Shown here: positions 53,901 to 64,000 of the stretch, piece by piece
How the letters are laid out: each line of letters begins with the position of its first letter
How positions within the stretch are numbered: position 1 is the first letter of the stretch
Translations under genes and position numbers: made by a program
Notes under the pieces: generated by a model
Database searches by the model: none
The model's input: the letters and a program-made list of their open reading frames with translations, nothing else
Told to the model about the DNA's origin: nothing
NCBI GenBank assembly: GCA_030272585.1
Contig: BSYQ01000014.1
Coordinates: 1,364,001 to 1,428,000 of the forward strand
DNA length: 64,000 nt
From: Bryopsis sp. KO-2023
Taxonomy: Eukaryota > Chlorophyta > Ulvophyceae > Bryopsidales > Bryopsidaceae
Direction: 5' to 3'

Positions 53901-55500
53901 AACTTGGGCATCGATGCAGAAAACATCAGGTCGCTTATCCCTTTTCAAGAATCACCAACTTTCAAAAAGTCTATTTCGTTTCATAACCACCAACGCAAAA
54001 ACCTTCCTGGTTCTAGCCAAATTCAATAACAAATGACGACTGCCAACACACCTATCAAATTAAAGAGGTAGCCAGCGAAATCCCCCGTTGATTTACTGCT
54101 CTATTGCCTTGTTATTCCCACAGTTCATCCCAAATCTTGTTGCTTGATTTTGTCCAGAAACCAAAAACTGCAAAACAGATCCCCATCTTGTATCATGTTA
54201 TGTGAAGATGGCTTTCCATATTTGCTGCCTCCACCCGAGTGTTTAATTTTCTGATTCTGCAAGTAAAACAAACAAAAAATCATAATATTGGGGCCAAAAT
54301 CCTAAAGAATGTGTTGCCCAGTAAAGATTGAATACCTCCCTACAAACTCCCCCCCCCAAAAAAAAACCACAAAAAAACTCCTAGGTAAAAACCATACATC
54401 AAGCCCCTGTCCCGGCATCCACATATTCCAGCCTAGGACAGCCACACCAAACTGGATGCATCAATTCTGTGCTGAGCTCATGATTTAAATCAGGAAATTT
54501 CCTGAAAGCTACGGGATGGAGGACTGCATGGCGGACCACATGCCTGACTCGCAGTTGCTATAAAACAAGCCTGACCCACTTAGCCCAGGCCTCCATCCAT
54601 GGTGCTACAGACAGCAGCTTGGCAATTCAACCCATCAGGACAATACAGCTGCATTCTTCCAGCAAGTAACACACATCCACAGCAATTGTTCTCTCCAGAG
54701 GCTACTTTGAAATCAAACTGGATCTGAAAAAGGAAACAATCGCAGCTCACCCAATAAAAACAGAAACAGTATTGCAATAGCAACCGATGAGCAGATTGGT
54801 TTCCCTCAAAATTTCTTCCCTGCACATCCCAGCCAGATCCTCCAAATCACTTGATAAAATACACCAGAATCAGAAAACGTACTCTGACGAAACGCGATTG
54901 GGAAAATGTGGACTCTGGCGCACCTTGATGAATTGTGGGAGCTTGCTCGTGGCTTCACTGATCAGCTCGGAGCCCGTCGAATTAGTCTCCTGATCGTAGC
55001 GAGTCGTCGGCACGAAACGGCCTCAGCGTTTCCCAAAGAAAAACATGGGCGGCTCTGACCGTCTGTGTGGCCATTTCTTGGAAACGAACGCCAAAACAGG
55101 CGAAACTCTCCAAATGACAGACAGCATGCAATCGATAGTACCCAAGTCTTTCGAGAGAAAAACGAACCGATCTGAAATGTCCAGACTCTGAATTTTTATT
55201 TTTTTTCCAACACGATCTTGTCCTGGAAGGAAGGCCATTCCATGTGATTTCATCAATGCACCCCTTCAGCACAACCAAACGCAACTCATGAGTTTGATCA
55301 GACAACAACAGCAAACCGAAAAAAACGCACCAACTGCACGAAAAGCTACACTGCACGAACAAAAACCAGAGGGAATCTCTTGCAAGCGCGATAAGTGATG
55401 GAGGCGGCGGAGGTCCATTCTACAATGTTTTTGTTTTCTTGTTTGGTTTGATTTGATTTTCTTGTTCGGCCATCAAGCCGCAAACGATGGGAGGGCGATG
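53900..55500 (-). other. Possible exons of an unrecognised minus-strand gene near 54580-55260
   Basis: Minus-strand segments with plausible splice sites include a piece near 54985-54924 (ETNSTGSELISEATSKLPQF before GTGCGC), one near 54825-54790 (EEILRETNLLI after GTGCAG), and one near 54730-54640 (IQFDFKVASGENNCCGCVLL). Further upstream, 55250-54982 has SLERLGYYRLHAVCHLESFA. I could not join them in one frame or name a family. The rest of this stretch (53900-54560) holds nothing recognised. Confidence 0.22.
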
Positions 55501-55534
55501 GCACGCTTGTGCAACGAGGAATGTGGCGAACAGG

Positions 55535-55542
55535 TTTAAATA
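55535..55542 (+). promoter_or_regulatory. TATA-like element of the Cys-rich peptide gene K1
   Basis: TTTAAATA lies 52 bases before the start codon. With a typical 25-30 base spacing, the transcript would start near 55568 and have a very short leader. Confidence 0.4.
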
Positions 55543-55586
55543 CGGACTCACGGCTTTTCCTAAACAGAAAATCCCGACGCAACACA

Positions 55587-56578
55587 ATGAACGCGATGTT
55601 GTTTCTGCTTGGCGTTTTCGGAGCCTTGGCCGCCTGCCACTCTGCCCACTGCGCTGGTGCGCTGGTGGCGATCCTGTGGGTCGATCGGCTTTCATCGAGC
55701 GTTTTCAGCTTATGATTTTACGGTTGTCTTTGGCCAGACACATCGGCGGCGTCCCAGCCCCTGCCGCAGCATGGTCTCCAGAGATCGTTGCTGGGTTCTT
55801 CTAGCTGTAAGTTCGCTGACTTTTTTTAAAGACAAGGGATCGATTGCTGTTTTCAACAACGTTGCTGATGCACGCGGCGTGTTTTTTTTTTCCTGTCTGT
55901 TCTTCAGGCGAGGAGGGGACGTATTACAATAGCCATTGCAATGGGAAATGCAAGGGCGGATGGGTAAGAGAACGCGCTGCTGTTGAGCACCATATTCCTT
56001 TTTGGATTTTTTCTGAGGTTTTTTGTTTCGTGATTTCCAGTGCAAAAAGCAACCTAAGGAAGAGTGCACCAAGGTCCGATGCGTTGCCAACAGGGATGGT
56101 CGATGTGTCAGTAAGGACAGCAGGGAGCAGGAGTGCTGTTCTAAATATGCCAAAAAGACGTGCCCCAAGCGGGGCTATGGCTTGAGGCGTCTTTTGGGCA
56201 GCAAGAACAAACACTGCAAGAAAGGCGGGAAACACTATGGAAGTAAAAAGTGCAAGAAGGACCGCGATCATCACCCAGGTATGTTTGTCTGTTGAGAATA
56301 GACTGTTGCTTTAGACTGCTGGATGATTTCGACTGTCGTTGCGAGGGTTGCTGTTGTGCTGACCGTGCAGAGCCGCCGAAGTGTAACAAGCCGCCAAAGT
56401 GCAGCCCTAGTCGCTGCCGCGACTGCCCAGTAAGCGCCCTGCTCGAGTTATTCCAGTCCCTGAACTGAAATGAGTGCTTGTACGACCATGATTCAGGTTC
56501 CGCTCTTTTTAAAGCTAAAACCTGTTTGTTTTGCAGAAGAACAACAAGCGCAAATACGTTTGCGAATGTCCAAGATAG
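55587..56578 (+). CDS. Secreted Cys- and Lys-rich peptide K1
   Basis: Five exons, 55587-55656, 55908-55963, 56041-56278, 56371-56429 and 56537-56578, encode 154 residues. The start MNAMLFLLGVFGALAACHSA is a signal peptide, and its exon ends in phase 1 (CACTGCGCTG before GTGCGC). The mature part is highly basic with about 20 cysteines: YNSHCNGKCKGGW, ECTKVRCVANRDGRCVSKD, EQECCSKYAKKTC, KHCKKGGKHYGSKKCKKD, PPKCNKPPKCSPSRCRDCP and, at the end, KYVCECPR. Cysteine spacing does not match a family I know. Disulfide-rich secreted peptides can be antimicrobial, structural or toxic; no function can be assigned from sequence. A broken relative, K2, lies at 20.4-21.0 kb, and the same intron positions can be traced in it. 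Confidence 0.82.
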
Positions 56579-56579
56579 G

Positions 56580-57470
56580 CGTTTGGTGGTCAAAAGATGG
56601 TTTGGCATGGAGACTGCCATAGCAGTTTACGATCGCGTTCTGGACGCCGTGCATGCAGGTGGCAGCGAGTCTTTTCGTTCCATGCTTGATTCGAGCTCAG
56701 AATGGTGGTGGAATCAAGTTTTCGAACAAAGGACTGGCTATGGGTCAGATCAGTTTCGAGGATTGTTGGAGCGTTTATTTTCATTTTTTTCATTTGCATT
56801 ATTTTTTTTGTTTTCGTGTTTTTCCTTTTGATCAAATCCACTTTTTTGTGCTCAACTTTTTTGATATGAACTTTTTATTTTCATTTTCAGATTTTTAAGT
56901 TGCTTTTGTTGTTGGAACGATTGAGCCATTCCGTTCCACTATCCGTTTGGTTGAAGGAAGGGATGCGTCGGGATGTAAAAAAAATAATATTTTTCAAACA
57001 GGAGCTCCTTGTTTAGTTTTCAGGCTTTCAGCACAGGAGGGTGTTGCCAACTAGCAGCGATGGCTGCAATTTTTCGAAGGAAAGATTCGTTCTCTGAAGG
57101 GATAAACACCCATCCACTCAAAAGAGTTGAGCACCATATCAGAAAGTCTCGTTTCTGAATTTTTGAACTCCTCATGAGGATGATCATCAAGCCCCTGCAC
57201 AACTTCGAATCAAACAGAAGCCCCCCTACAGCAAACGTCGATACTGACGACCAAAACCTCCCTATTGACTCCACACCGAGTTTTCCGATTTTCTGGCGAG
57301 CGCCCAGACTCTCGCAGCTTTTATGCAAGGTGCCAACCAATCTTCCATCACATTGTTCTAGCAATCAATTACAGCAAGAACCCCCATAATGCCAGAGCAG
57401 AAAAAAACACAACAAAGGCAAAAACAACAAAAAACCCACCCAAAAGAAAACTCCCTGGACTGGATATGCC
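56580..57470. other. Intergenic, no supported gene
   Basis: Sequence after K1 with T-rich tracts (56780-56900) and no recognisable exon. From about 57470 it becomes the conserved upstream region of polyglycine gene G-C. Confidence 0.35.
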
Positions 57471-57638
57471 TTCAAGCTCAAAGGGAAAAACGTTTGCTGT
57501 TCACGTTTTCAACAACGTCGTTGAAAATATTTTTTTTGGACGAGGATGACTGCCTCAAAAACACAGCCCGACACAGCGGATTTGCATGATTGGCGTTCGT
57601 CGAGGAAGCGTCGCGTCTCGTGTGTTTCCCCCCACGCC

Positions 57639-57644
57639 TTAAAA
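57639..57644 (+). promoter_or_regulatory. TATA-like element of polyglycine gene G-C
   Basis: TTAAAA followed by CCCCATCGACCAGCCC, 115 bases before the start codon, as in G-A and G-B. The upstream block with CGTCGCGTCTCGTGTGTTTC is also present. Confidence 0.5.
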
Positions 57645-57753
57645 CCCCATCGACCAGCCCTATCACACAACACACGGATTGATTCAAGCTTTGCTTTTCT
57701 CGTTTTCGTCGGTAGCGTGGATATCGTTGTGAACCGTGAGAGGGGCGATCTCG

Positions 57754-58362
57754 ATGGCGTCGTTGAAGATGGTGGCCACCCTGGCCTTGCTGGGGTTGGT
57801 CGCAGCTGCGTGTGCAGTTGATGTTGCCGATCAGGAGAAAACCACAGGTGGCCCCCCGTTCTCCTTCAAACTCATATGTCGTTCATCGGGACAAAATGGT
57901 GGAGAAATGATCTTCTGAGAGTGTGTTGTGTGTGCAGATTCGAAGTTGGATGTGCACCACTTCCGTGCGTTGCTGCACGGGGCGGAGACCCTGCAGAGTA
58001 AGTGACGCAATTCTACTGTATTGAAATCCAGCCTCGTTTTGTTGTATGAGCGTGTTGATGACTTTAAGACGCGAACCGCAGATCGTGAGCTCCTCGGATA
58101 CCGTCGCCGTTATCGAAAGCGCCGCGGAGGCGGTGCTGGTGGTGGAGGAGGCGGCGGCGGCGGAGGAGGAGGTGGAGGAGGTGGAGGAGGTGGAGGAGGT
58201 GGAGGAGGTGGAGGAGGTGGAGGAGGTGGAGGAGGTGGAGGCGGTGGTGGTGGTGGTGGTGGAGGAGGAGGGGGTGGTGGTGGTGGTGGTGGTGGAGGAG
58301 GAGGCGGTGGTGGTGGAGGTGGCGGCCACAAGAAGAAACGCCGCAGCAAGCACGGCTTGTAA
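57754..58362 (+). CDS. Secreted polyglycine peptide with basic tail, copy G-C
   Basis: Exons 57754-57847, 57938-57997 and 58082-58362 encode 144 residues, the longest of the three copies. The signal peptide MASLKMVATLALLGLVAAAC is unchanged. Exon 2 reads DSKLDVHHFRALLHGAETLQ. Exon 3 has NRELLGYRRRYRKRR, then the longest glycine tract, and ends GGHKKKRRSKHGL. Part of the tract is a regular GGTGGAGGA repeat (58170-58235), which shows recent slippage; elsewhere the codons are mixed. Exon sizes other than the tract, intron phases and promoter spacing equal the other copies. It sits about 1.2 kb after K1, so two peptide families are neighbours here, as G-A and K2 are at 19-21 kb. Confidence 0.87.
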
Positions 58363-59209
58363 GGCTGCATCGTTGTGCCGAGATCTAGGCTTGGTCGGCA
58401 TTGGACTGAAATGGCGCTTGCCATTGAGCATCGCGTGCTTGATTCAATCACTGGTGTTTGGCCACTTTTGTCCCAGTTTTGTGCCAGGGGCGTCTCTCTG
58501 CCCCTTTTTTTGGCTTCAGGTTTTGACTTTCTATTAGCAGAATAAAACCAATTTTCCTTTTTTAGGGGAGCAACTCTTCGAACTCAGTTTTGCGAAATCG
58601 TTGTTGCCACAGCATTTTTGGTTGCTGAGAAGCCGCCAGGAGTGTAACTTATTATGTGATATGATAAATTAGGGAGCATCATTGGCTTTCCTTTCTTTTT
58701 TTGGTACTTGTTTTGGATGTATTGCGAACACAATCAATGTATTTTATGACCGTTTTGATGTAAGGGACATTTGATGGTTACGCTCCATGCCCTTCCCTTC
58801 GATTGGTTGGCAGTGGACAGGAAACCATGGCTAGATGCATTTACTCGAACCAATCCAACAATGGGGGGGACTTCAACTTTTCCTAATAGATTTCTAGATT
58901 TAAAGAAATCACCATTTTTCACTACTGGCTCTGCTGGCTGTCAAAATCACTTCAACCTTTTGCTTTGTAGGAAAAAAAGCTTGTGCCTCATTTCTTGAGC
59001 ATACTATATTCTATGTGTTTTCAAGTATGTTAAAAATGAGAAAGAAAGAACTGAAAACTGCTGAATTCAGAAAACTGCTGAATTCTGAGTAGAAAATTTG
59101 ATGGCTGCAGCACACAACAGTTGAAGCTTCTTGAGTTGGCACAACTGAACACCACTGTATCAAATCAGCACTTGACGATAGAGTTGATTCAATTCTGGTT
59201 AATAATATA
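58363..59209. other. 3' flank of G-C and intergenic sequence
   Basis: To about 58770 the sequence matches the 3' flank of G-B (42616-43040), so the duplication covers promoter, gene and 3' region. A GCTGAATTC direct repeat lies at 59061-59088. No other gene was seen. Confidence 0.45.
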
Positions 59210-59211
59210 TA

Positions 59212-59737
59212 CAGTAGACGCCGCTTTATACAACACATTCGGGCCACGCTTTTTCGGGCATAGTAAACGATTGTTTTACAATACGGTGTCCGACATTTCC
59301 CCTTTCCCGGTCGCGCACGCTTTTGATTCGAACTCTAAAACACTCGTTAATAGTGGCCTGGCGGTTCAACCGCTGTCGAAGTAACTCCATGGCCCCGTCT
59401 TGGGCATTCTCGTACTCCTCCATCTTGTCATAGCCTCGGCGCTCCAAGCCGACTACCATCGGAACGAATATGACGTCCGGAAACAGAAGCAAACATTCGA
59501 CGATTTTGTATTTCTTCGCGTTGTATTCATTCTGTTCGACCGTTTCGCATTCCTTTTGCGTCGCGCGTTCTCCGTTCGATCATTCGCGAATGAAATTCGC
59601 GATTGGTTGGGCTAATTATCCGATGGTCGGGCTGATAAAACGATGGGTTCCCCCCCCTAAAAATTCCGTTCCTGGCGATTTGGGCTTTAAAGGCGGTGGG
59701 TTTGATTATCCGGGGGCGGACAAAGCGGTGTCTACTG
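59212..59737. mobile_element. pogo/Tc1-like MITE with TA target duplication
   Basis: The left end reads CAGTAGACGCCGCTTTATAC and the right end, inverted, CAGTAGACACCGCTTTGTCC. TA dinucleotides flank both ends (59210-59211 and 59738-59739). CAGT ends with TA duplication are typical of pogo/Tigger-like Tc1/mariner elements. The 526-bp interior has no transposase, so it is a MITE. Confidence 0.85.
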
Positions 59738-59739
59738 TA

Positions 59740-60335
59740 ATATATAATCAATATATGACGTTACCTCGTCGCAGATATCGCTATTTTTGGATGGGTGCTG
59801 GGGAAAGAGCGACCACACGTCACCATGACCTTTCGCGAACTTGGCTTCTAAGCGTTCATTGATTGGGGTTTGATTGGGGTTTGCAACAGGGGTTTGCATT
59901 GTACTGTAAACAATGTAATTTGATGTTTGTGTGTTTGATGTTTGTTTGTACTGTAAACAGATTACCAAGATTCCAAAGTGTTATTTCTGCATTACTCTCC
60001 GTTTAAAAAGCCACTGGTGTTTTTTACCCAAAGGTCAACACCGTTCCTATGTGAAGCTCCAAACATTCTTTACAATTAAATATATGAAATAAGGTCCCTT
60101 TGAGCTGGTTAGAGGGGAAAAAAAGACATAAACTACGACAATTCTTTTTCACCTTCCCAGAACTTCCTATCACTAGAAGAATCCCCCTGATTGGATTTCC
60201 AAAACTGACGAGCTGAAAGAAGATTGCAGGGCAACATTTTTTTGTTCTCCACTGCCCCCCACCCCACACAAGAAACAAACCTAATCTACCCCCCTACGAT
60301 TCTTTCCTCATTTCTTTTTTTCCACCCTAGAGTTT
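59740..60335. other. Intergenic, 3' side of the potassium channel gene
   Basis: Small direct repeats (TTGATGTTTGT and TACTGTAAACA, 59900-59960) and no gene. The minus-strand channel transcript should end here; no canonical AATAAA was located with confidence. Confidence 0.35.
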
Positions 60336-60339
60336 TTCT

Positions 60340-63300
60340 TTACGTCCTTTCTCGAATCACAAAAACCTTATCGGTCCCTTCTAGAACGACCTCCCCTGGA
60401 GGATTTGCGCACACATATCGTAGCAGCCATGAGCGATTCTCAGATTTTCTTCTGAAAAGCCCCAGAGGAATCAAACCTCGCTGCAGGACCAAGTAACTAA
60501 CCAGCTCCGTGTAGGTCTTGCCCTTGAATCCATTGGGCAACGAAATCTGCTTCAGAAGCGGCCCTACGTAGTTGCCACTGTTCACGTCCCCAGTGAATTC
60601 TGCCATCAGGTCGATCAGCAGACCCTGCAGATAAACAAACACCCGCCCCCCCCCTTTCAGATTTCGATTCCTCTTCTCAACATAGGCAAGGCAACGTGTG
60701 TCAAATTTACACGTTCAGTGAGAAAAAATAACACTAAATGTGGAAATCTCCGTGTCAAATTTACATGTTTGGTGATATTAATAATAACGCTAAATGTGGA
60801 AATCTCCGACCAGTAATTGCTGCCTCGTTCCATCTCAGTTGTTTGCCACCAAACAAACTACCCCACCTTGCTGAAAAAGCTGTGGCAAGCCAGGGTGTCC
60901 AACAGTGCAGGCACCAGAACCCTGCCCGCACTGTAGTAAGGGTTCGTTTGCCATTCAGTCAAGCCCTCATCCCTGGCGGCCTTCATGTGTTTTCGACGAA
61001 CTTGCCAACTCTTGCTGGGGGATTGCTGAGTCCCCGGAACATCATCCACCACCAACGAACCCTGCAACCAAATTCCAAGTTTCATTTGTTCGGCTGTACA
61101 ATACTTGTGTTTCATAATACATTTGAGCTTACTGACAGCAGGAGGGGTGTGTTTCACCCAAGAAACAAAAGCAACAGCAAAGAAAGTTGGAAAAAGCCCA
61201 TCCGCACTGAAAAACTGATAATTCGGGTGGCACACCTTCAACAGCATTCCCGGCTGTAGGAAGTTTATGGCCGAAGTGAAACACAGCTCCACCACCGCAT
61301 GGAATCCCTCGGCCCCGATGTTGTAAGAAGTCAGGAGAGCTTTGGCATCGGTCAACACTGCCTCCGGCTTGGAACTCACAGAGGGCCTTTGAGACTGACA
61401 TAGGTGCATGAAACACCTGCAGCACCCCCCCCCCCCCCAGGAAAAGTTCGAAAACAAAAACCCAGCTTTCCAGTTCAAAAAATATCACAGCCATTCATGT
61501 TTGTTCTTTTTTTGCCTCCCTTTTCTCGAACAAAACAGCACGCAAACCTTGATTCGGTGGCTTTCGCTGCGATTAAGCCGGATTGAGTGGAGGAGGAGCC
61601 CTTGGCGAAATACACACTGGACATCTGCAACACAGATCGCACCCCTGCATCCTCTTTATCCTCATGCAAAATTACGACCGGAATCGGCCGAGCACAGCAT
61701 CTCCGCAGCTCCTTGACGAACGGCAAGAAACTGTCTGGAGCTCCACTCACAATCACATGGTCCCGAATGCCATCCAGTCCAGAAACTTCAACCTGACAGT
61801 TTCGTGAAAAAAAAACGACATCAGCTGTTGCGTTCTTTTCATTAATTTGAACGCAAATGGAGGGAGGTCATGCGTGAGTTTTTTAGTAGGCAACAACCTG
61901 CAAGGAGGTCGATTGTTCGATGGACTCCACTTCTGAGCCTTTCACGAGTTTTGCCCCCTGTGCACCATTCCTGAAAACAGAAAACATGCATCTTCAGGCA
62001 ATCCCTGCTTCGCGTCCACCCGGCCATATTTTTCCACAGAAAAATAAAAAAAAACACTCTTCTGATAATGAAAATGTCAGTTGTCAGAACTTGATGCCCT
62101 ACTTTGGATGGCCAGTTTTGACTTTCTTGCCAAAATGATGTCTCCACTGTACTGTCATTTCGAGTTTTTTCAAAGGTGCTCAATTTCGCGGTTCCCCCCC
62201 CCAAAAAAAAAGATCAAAAAACAAATTGCAGCAAATTGCGAAATAGGAAAACGCGAAATTTTAAATGGTAAAAACGAACACCAGCAAAAAAATTCGAAAT
62301 CACAGTCTGCATCCACTGTATGTATGCTGGATGACCCCACCAACTCTCCGGCAGCTAAGCCGAAAACCCCATACGATGTGCAGTTGACTTCAGCAGCAAG
62401 TTAACCAATCATGGAATCAAAAATCGAAAAGGAGGGGTAAAAAAGAACAAGCTGCACACCTTTCGTTGTTGTTTTTTTCGAATTGGTGTACCTTGGAGAG
62501 CTTCCCAATTCAGACTGCCACTCCAGTTCGTGCGGGGGTTTCTCCCCGTCGGAGGCTGCCTCTTGCCACAACCCCCTGCATTCTGCTGTGATCAGCTCAT
62601 CCTCTGGGAAAAAATCCACGGGGCATGGAAAGTCGGCCGAACCTACAGTACAAGAAAGTTAAAGCATGCCAGTTGCAGGGTTGTCAACCAATATTGAGTG
62701 AATATATTTGCTTCTTGGCTGTTATTCGTAAGTTTGCTTTTTTCGGCTGTCTCCCTTCCTGCTCCTGGGGATGAAAAAACCTCTCGTGAAGGAAAACTGT
62801 AGCGACGCCATTTGAAATATCGATACATGACTGAAAAAATAGCGTAAAAAAACACAGATAGTTCCACCACACACAAACATTTCCTTTTTTTTTTTCGTAC
62901 GAGACTTATTTTCCCCACGCCGGCCACCCCTCCACCACTTATTTCGAACCCATTTTTGGCAATACCTCCATCGATTGAATATGATTCCAATAATTCTTCT
63001 CTCTGATGTTGAAGGTATGGTGACGGGGGGTAATATATCACTTGCTCCAAATCATTAGCTTCTTTTTGGGACATAGCAATCAGCACAATTCTATCCGAAG
63101 ACCTGACGGGGCGTTGACCAGGGTTCAACGACAGTTTCCCTTTCCCATCGACCAATCCTGGATAAATCCAAAAAAAACAAAAGATGAATCGAAAAACATA
63201 GCTTAAAGCCAGCGAAGCTCGATGGAATTCAAAATTTGAAAGAAGGAAAAAAACCAAAGCAAAGAAAACTTGATTTTGTTTGTGCTTTCTTTCGTTGGGT

Positions 63301-63851
63301 GGTTGATTGGTTAAAATATCAGATTCAACTTATGATATCAAATGCTCCAAATGGCCTTCGATAATGCAATTTCTTTCAGTCATACATACAGTCATCAAGT
63401 GGACCATCTACTCTGCGAACGAGTGATTTGGGCCCTCTAAAAATGACTAATCTTTTGAAAGAAATTCACCAATTCACCATCTGTCCAGAATCACCCCTTT
63501 TTTTTTACAATCCTTACCTATGGGCATCATCCCAGTCAGCCTGGACACCGCCTCCGCCATCCTCAAAAACTCCATTCCGAAAAACGAAGGCCCAGCTCTG
63601 GCCTCGAACACCCCATTGCCACAGCTGTTCACGTAGGCCCTCCTCCATTTCCTGCCCAGAATCGTTTCTTCCTTGGATTTTACTTCCGAAAGTTTGGCGA
63701 TCCTCAGCAAATTGCCCAGCAGAGTGGCGGCGCCTGGGCAAAGGCAGGACAACACCAACAGCCTGTGTCTGACTTGCTCCAAGCTGATGATGATGTCTTG
63801 AACGGGGTCCAGAAATTGGGAAATTTGAGGTACGGAAGCAGACTTCAGCAC
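60340..63851 (-). CDS. Slo/BK-type potassium channel, C-terminal gating-ring exons (partial)
   Basis: Minus-strand exons 63851-63518, 63157-62966, 62642-62492, 61970-61898, 61792-61548, 61416-61236, 61061-60867 and 60624-60340 join in frame and end at TAA. They encode the cytosolic RCK1-RCK2 region of Slo channels. RHRLLVLSCLCPGAATLLGN, FFGMEFLRMAEAVSRLTGM and RPVRSSDRIVLIAMSQKEAN match the end of RCK1. DHVIVSGAPDSFLPFVKELR, PIPVVILHEDKEDAG and SSVYFAKGSSSTQSGLIAA match the RCK2 nucleotide-binding fold. AVVELCFTSAINFLQ, YYSAGRVLVPALLDTLACHS and YVCANPPGEVVLEGTDKVFV match the C-terminal Slo motifs. Slo channels are tetrameric K+ channels gated by voltage and ions; the membrane part lies beyond the window. 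An obvious aspartate-rich 'calcium bowl' was not seen, so the gating ion is uncertain. Confidence 0.87.
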
Positions 63852-64000
63852 CTGATCATTGCCCAATCGATAATCAGAAAATAATATAATCAATAAATGA
63901 AAAAGGGTTGTTGCTATTCTATTCACTGGGTTTCTATTCTGGGAAGGGGGGTGGAGTTTGCCGCAGGCATTGGACCTTTGTTCATTTTAACATTTTCAGT
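63852..64000 (-). other. Intron or upstream exon of the potassium channel gene
   Basis: Upstream of the acceptor at 63852-63854 the sequence looks intronic. No channel motif was recognised in the last 100 bases. Confidence 0.3.

Noticed and set aside
55535..56578. Assignment of K1 to a named defensin or toxin family
   Set aside because: Cysteine spacing did not match any family I can name with confidence, so only a descriptive call was made.
1..64000. CRISPR arrays, bacterial operons, prophage or plasmid features
   Set aside because: Introns, snRNAs and eukaryotic transposons show this is nuclear eukaryotic DNA. No array of regularly spaced repeats with unique spacers was seen.

Overview
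The window is nuclear DNA from an intron-rich eukaryote. It has GT-AG introns that are mostly about 50-950 bases long with long T or A runs, two U2 snRNA genes, a spliced nucleoporin, a Slo-type potassium channel, dynein-type sequence, and several families of cut-and-paste DNA transposons. There are no bacterial operons, ribosome-binding sites or CRISPR arrays. A free-living unicellular eukaryote (protist or alga) fits best, but I cannot place it more precisely. Long homopolymers occur throughout, and some of my exon edges may be off by a base.

Layout. 1-9 kb (minus strand): the 3' part of an ALADIN-like WD40 nucleoporin, a non-autonomous CACTA transposon, and a dephospho-CoA kinase gene with a MITE in its first intron. 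9.4-13.4 kb (plus): a complete nine-exon Ctr copper transporter with a very large cysteine-rich N-terminal region. 14.8-22 kb (mostly minus): small secreted-peptide genes, a repeat-rich element with 25-bp terminal inverted repeats, a polyglycine peptide gene, a cysteine-rich peptide pseudogene, and U2 snRNA with a tRNA-like element and a long structured region behind it. 23.9-25.4 kb (plus): a trypsin-fold protease homologue whose catalytic serine is aspartate. 27.5-27.8 kb: a tRNA-Arg and a tRNA-Thr-like sequence. 29.8-34.6 kb: a large fold-back-like element carrying an inserted hAT transposon with a perfect 8-bp target duplication. 35-42.6 kb: more secreted peptides, a second U2 cassette, and second copies of two peptide families. 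46.2-51.7 kb (plus): exons encoding an isolated dynein stalk and microtubule-binding domain, followed by exons of a degenerate pyruvate kinase; the two may be one chimeric gene. 55.5-58.4 kb: the intact cysteine-rich peptide gene and a third polyglycine peptide gene. 60.3-63.9 kb (minus): the C-terminal gating-ring exons of a Slo/BK-like channel.

How the parts relate. Seven small secreted proteins and the protease homologue share one gene plan: a short first exon encoding a signal peptide, closed by a phase-1 intron, then unrelated mature regions. Three families (Gly-rich, Arg/Trp-rich, Cys-rich) are present in two or three copies across the window. The U2 cassette is duplicated near the peptide genes. 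This looks like a recently duplicated, transposon-rich neighbourhood that produces secreted peptides. The most unusual items are the dynein-stalk/pyruvate-kinase region, the modular secreted-peptide family, and the structured RNA plus tRNA-like element conserved downstream of both U2 genes.
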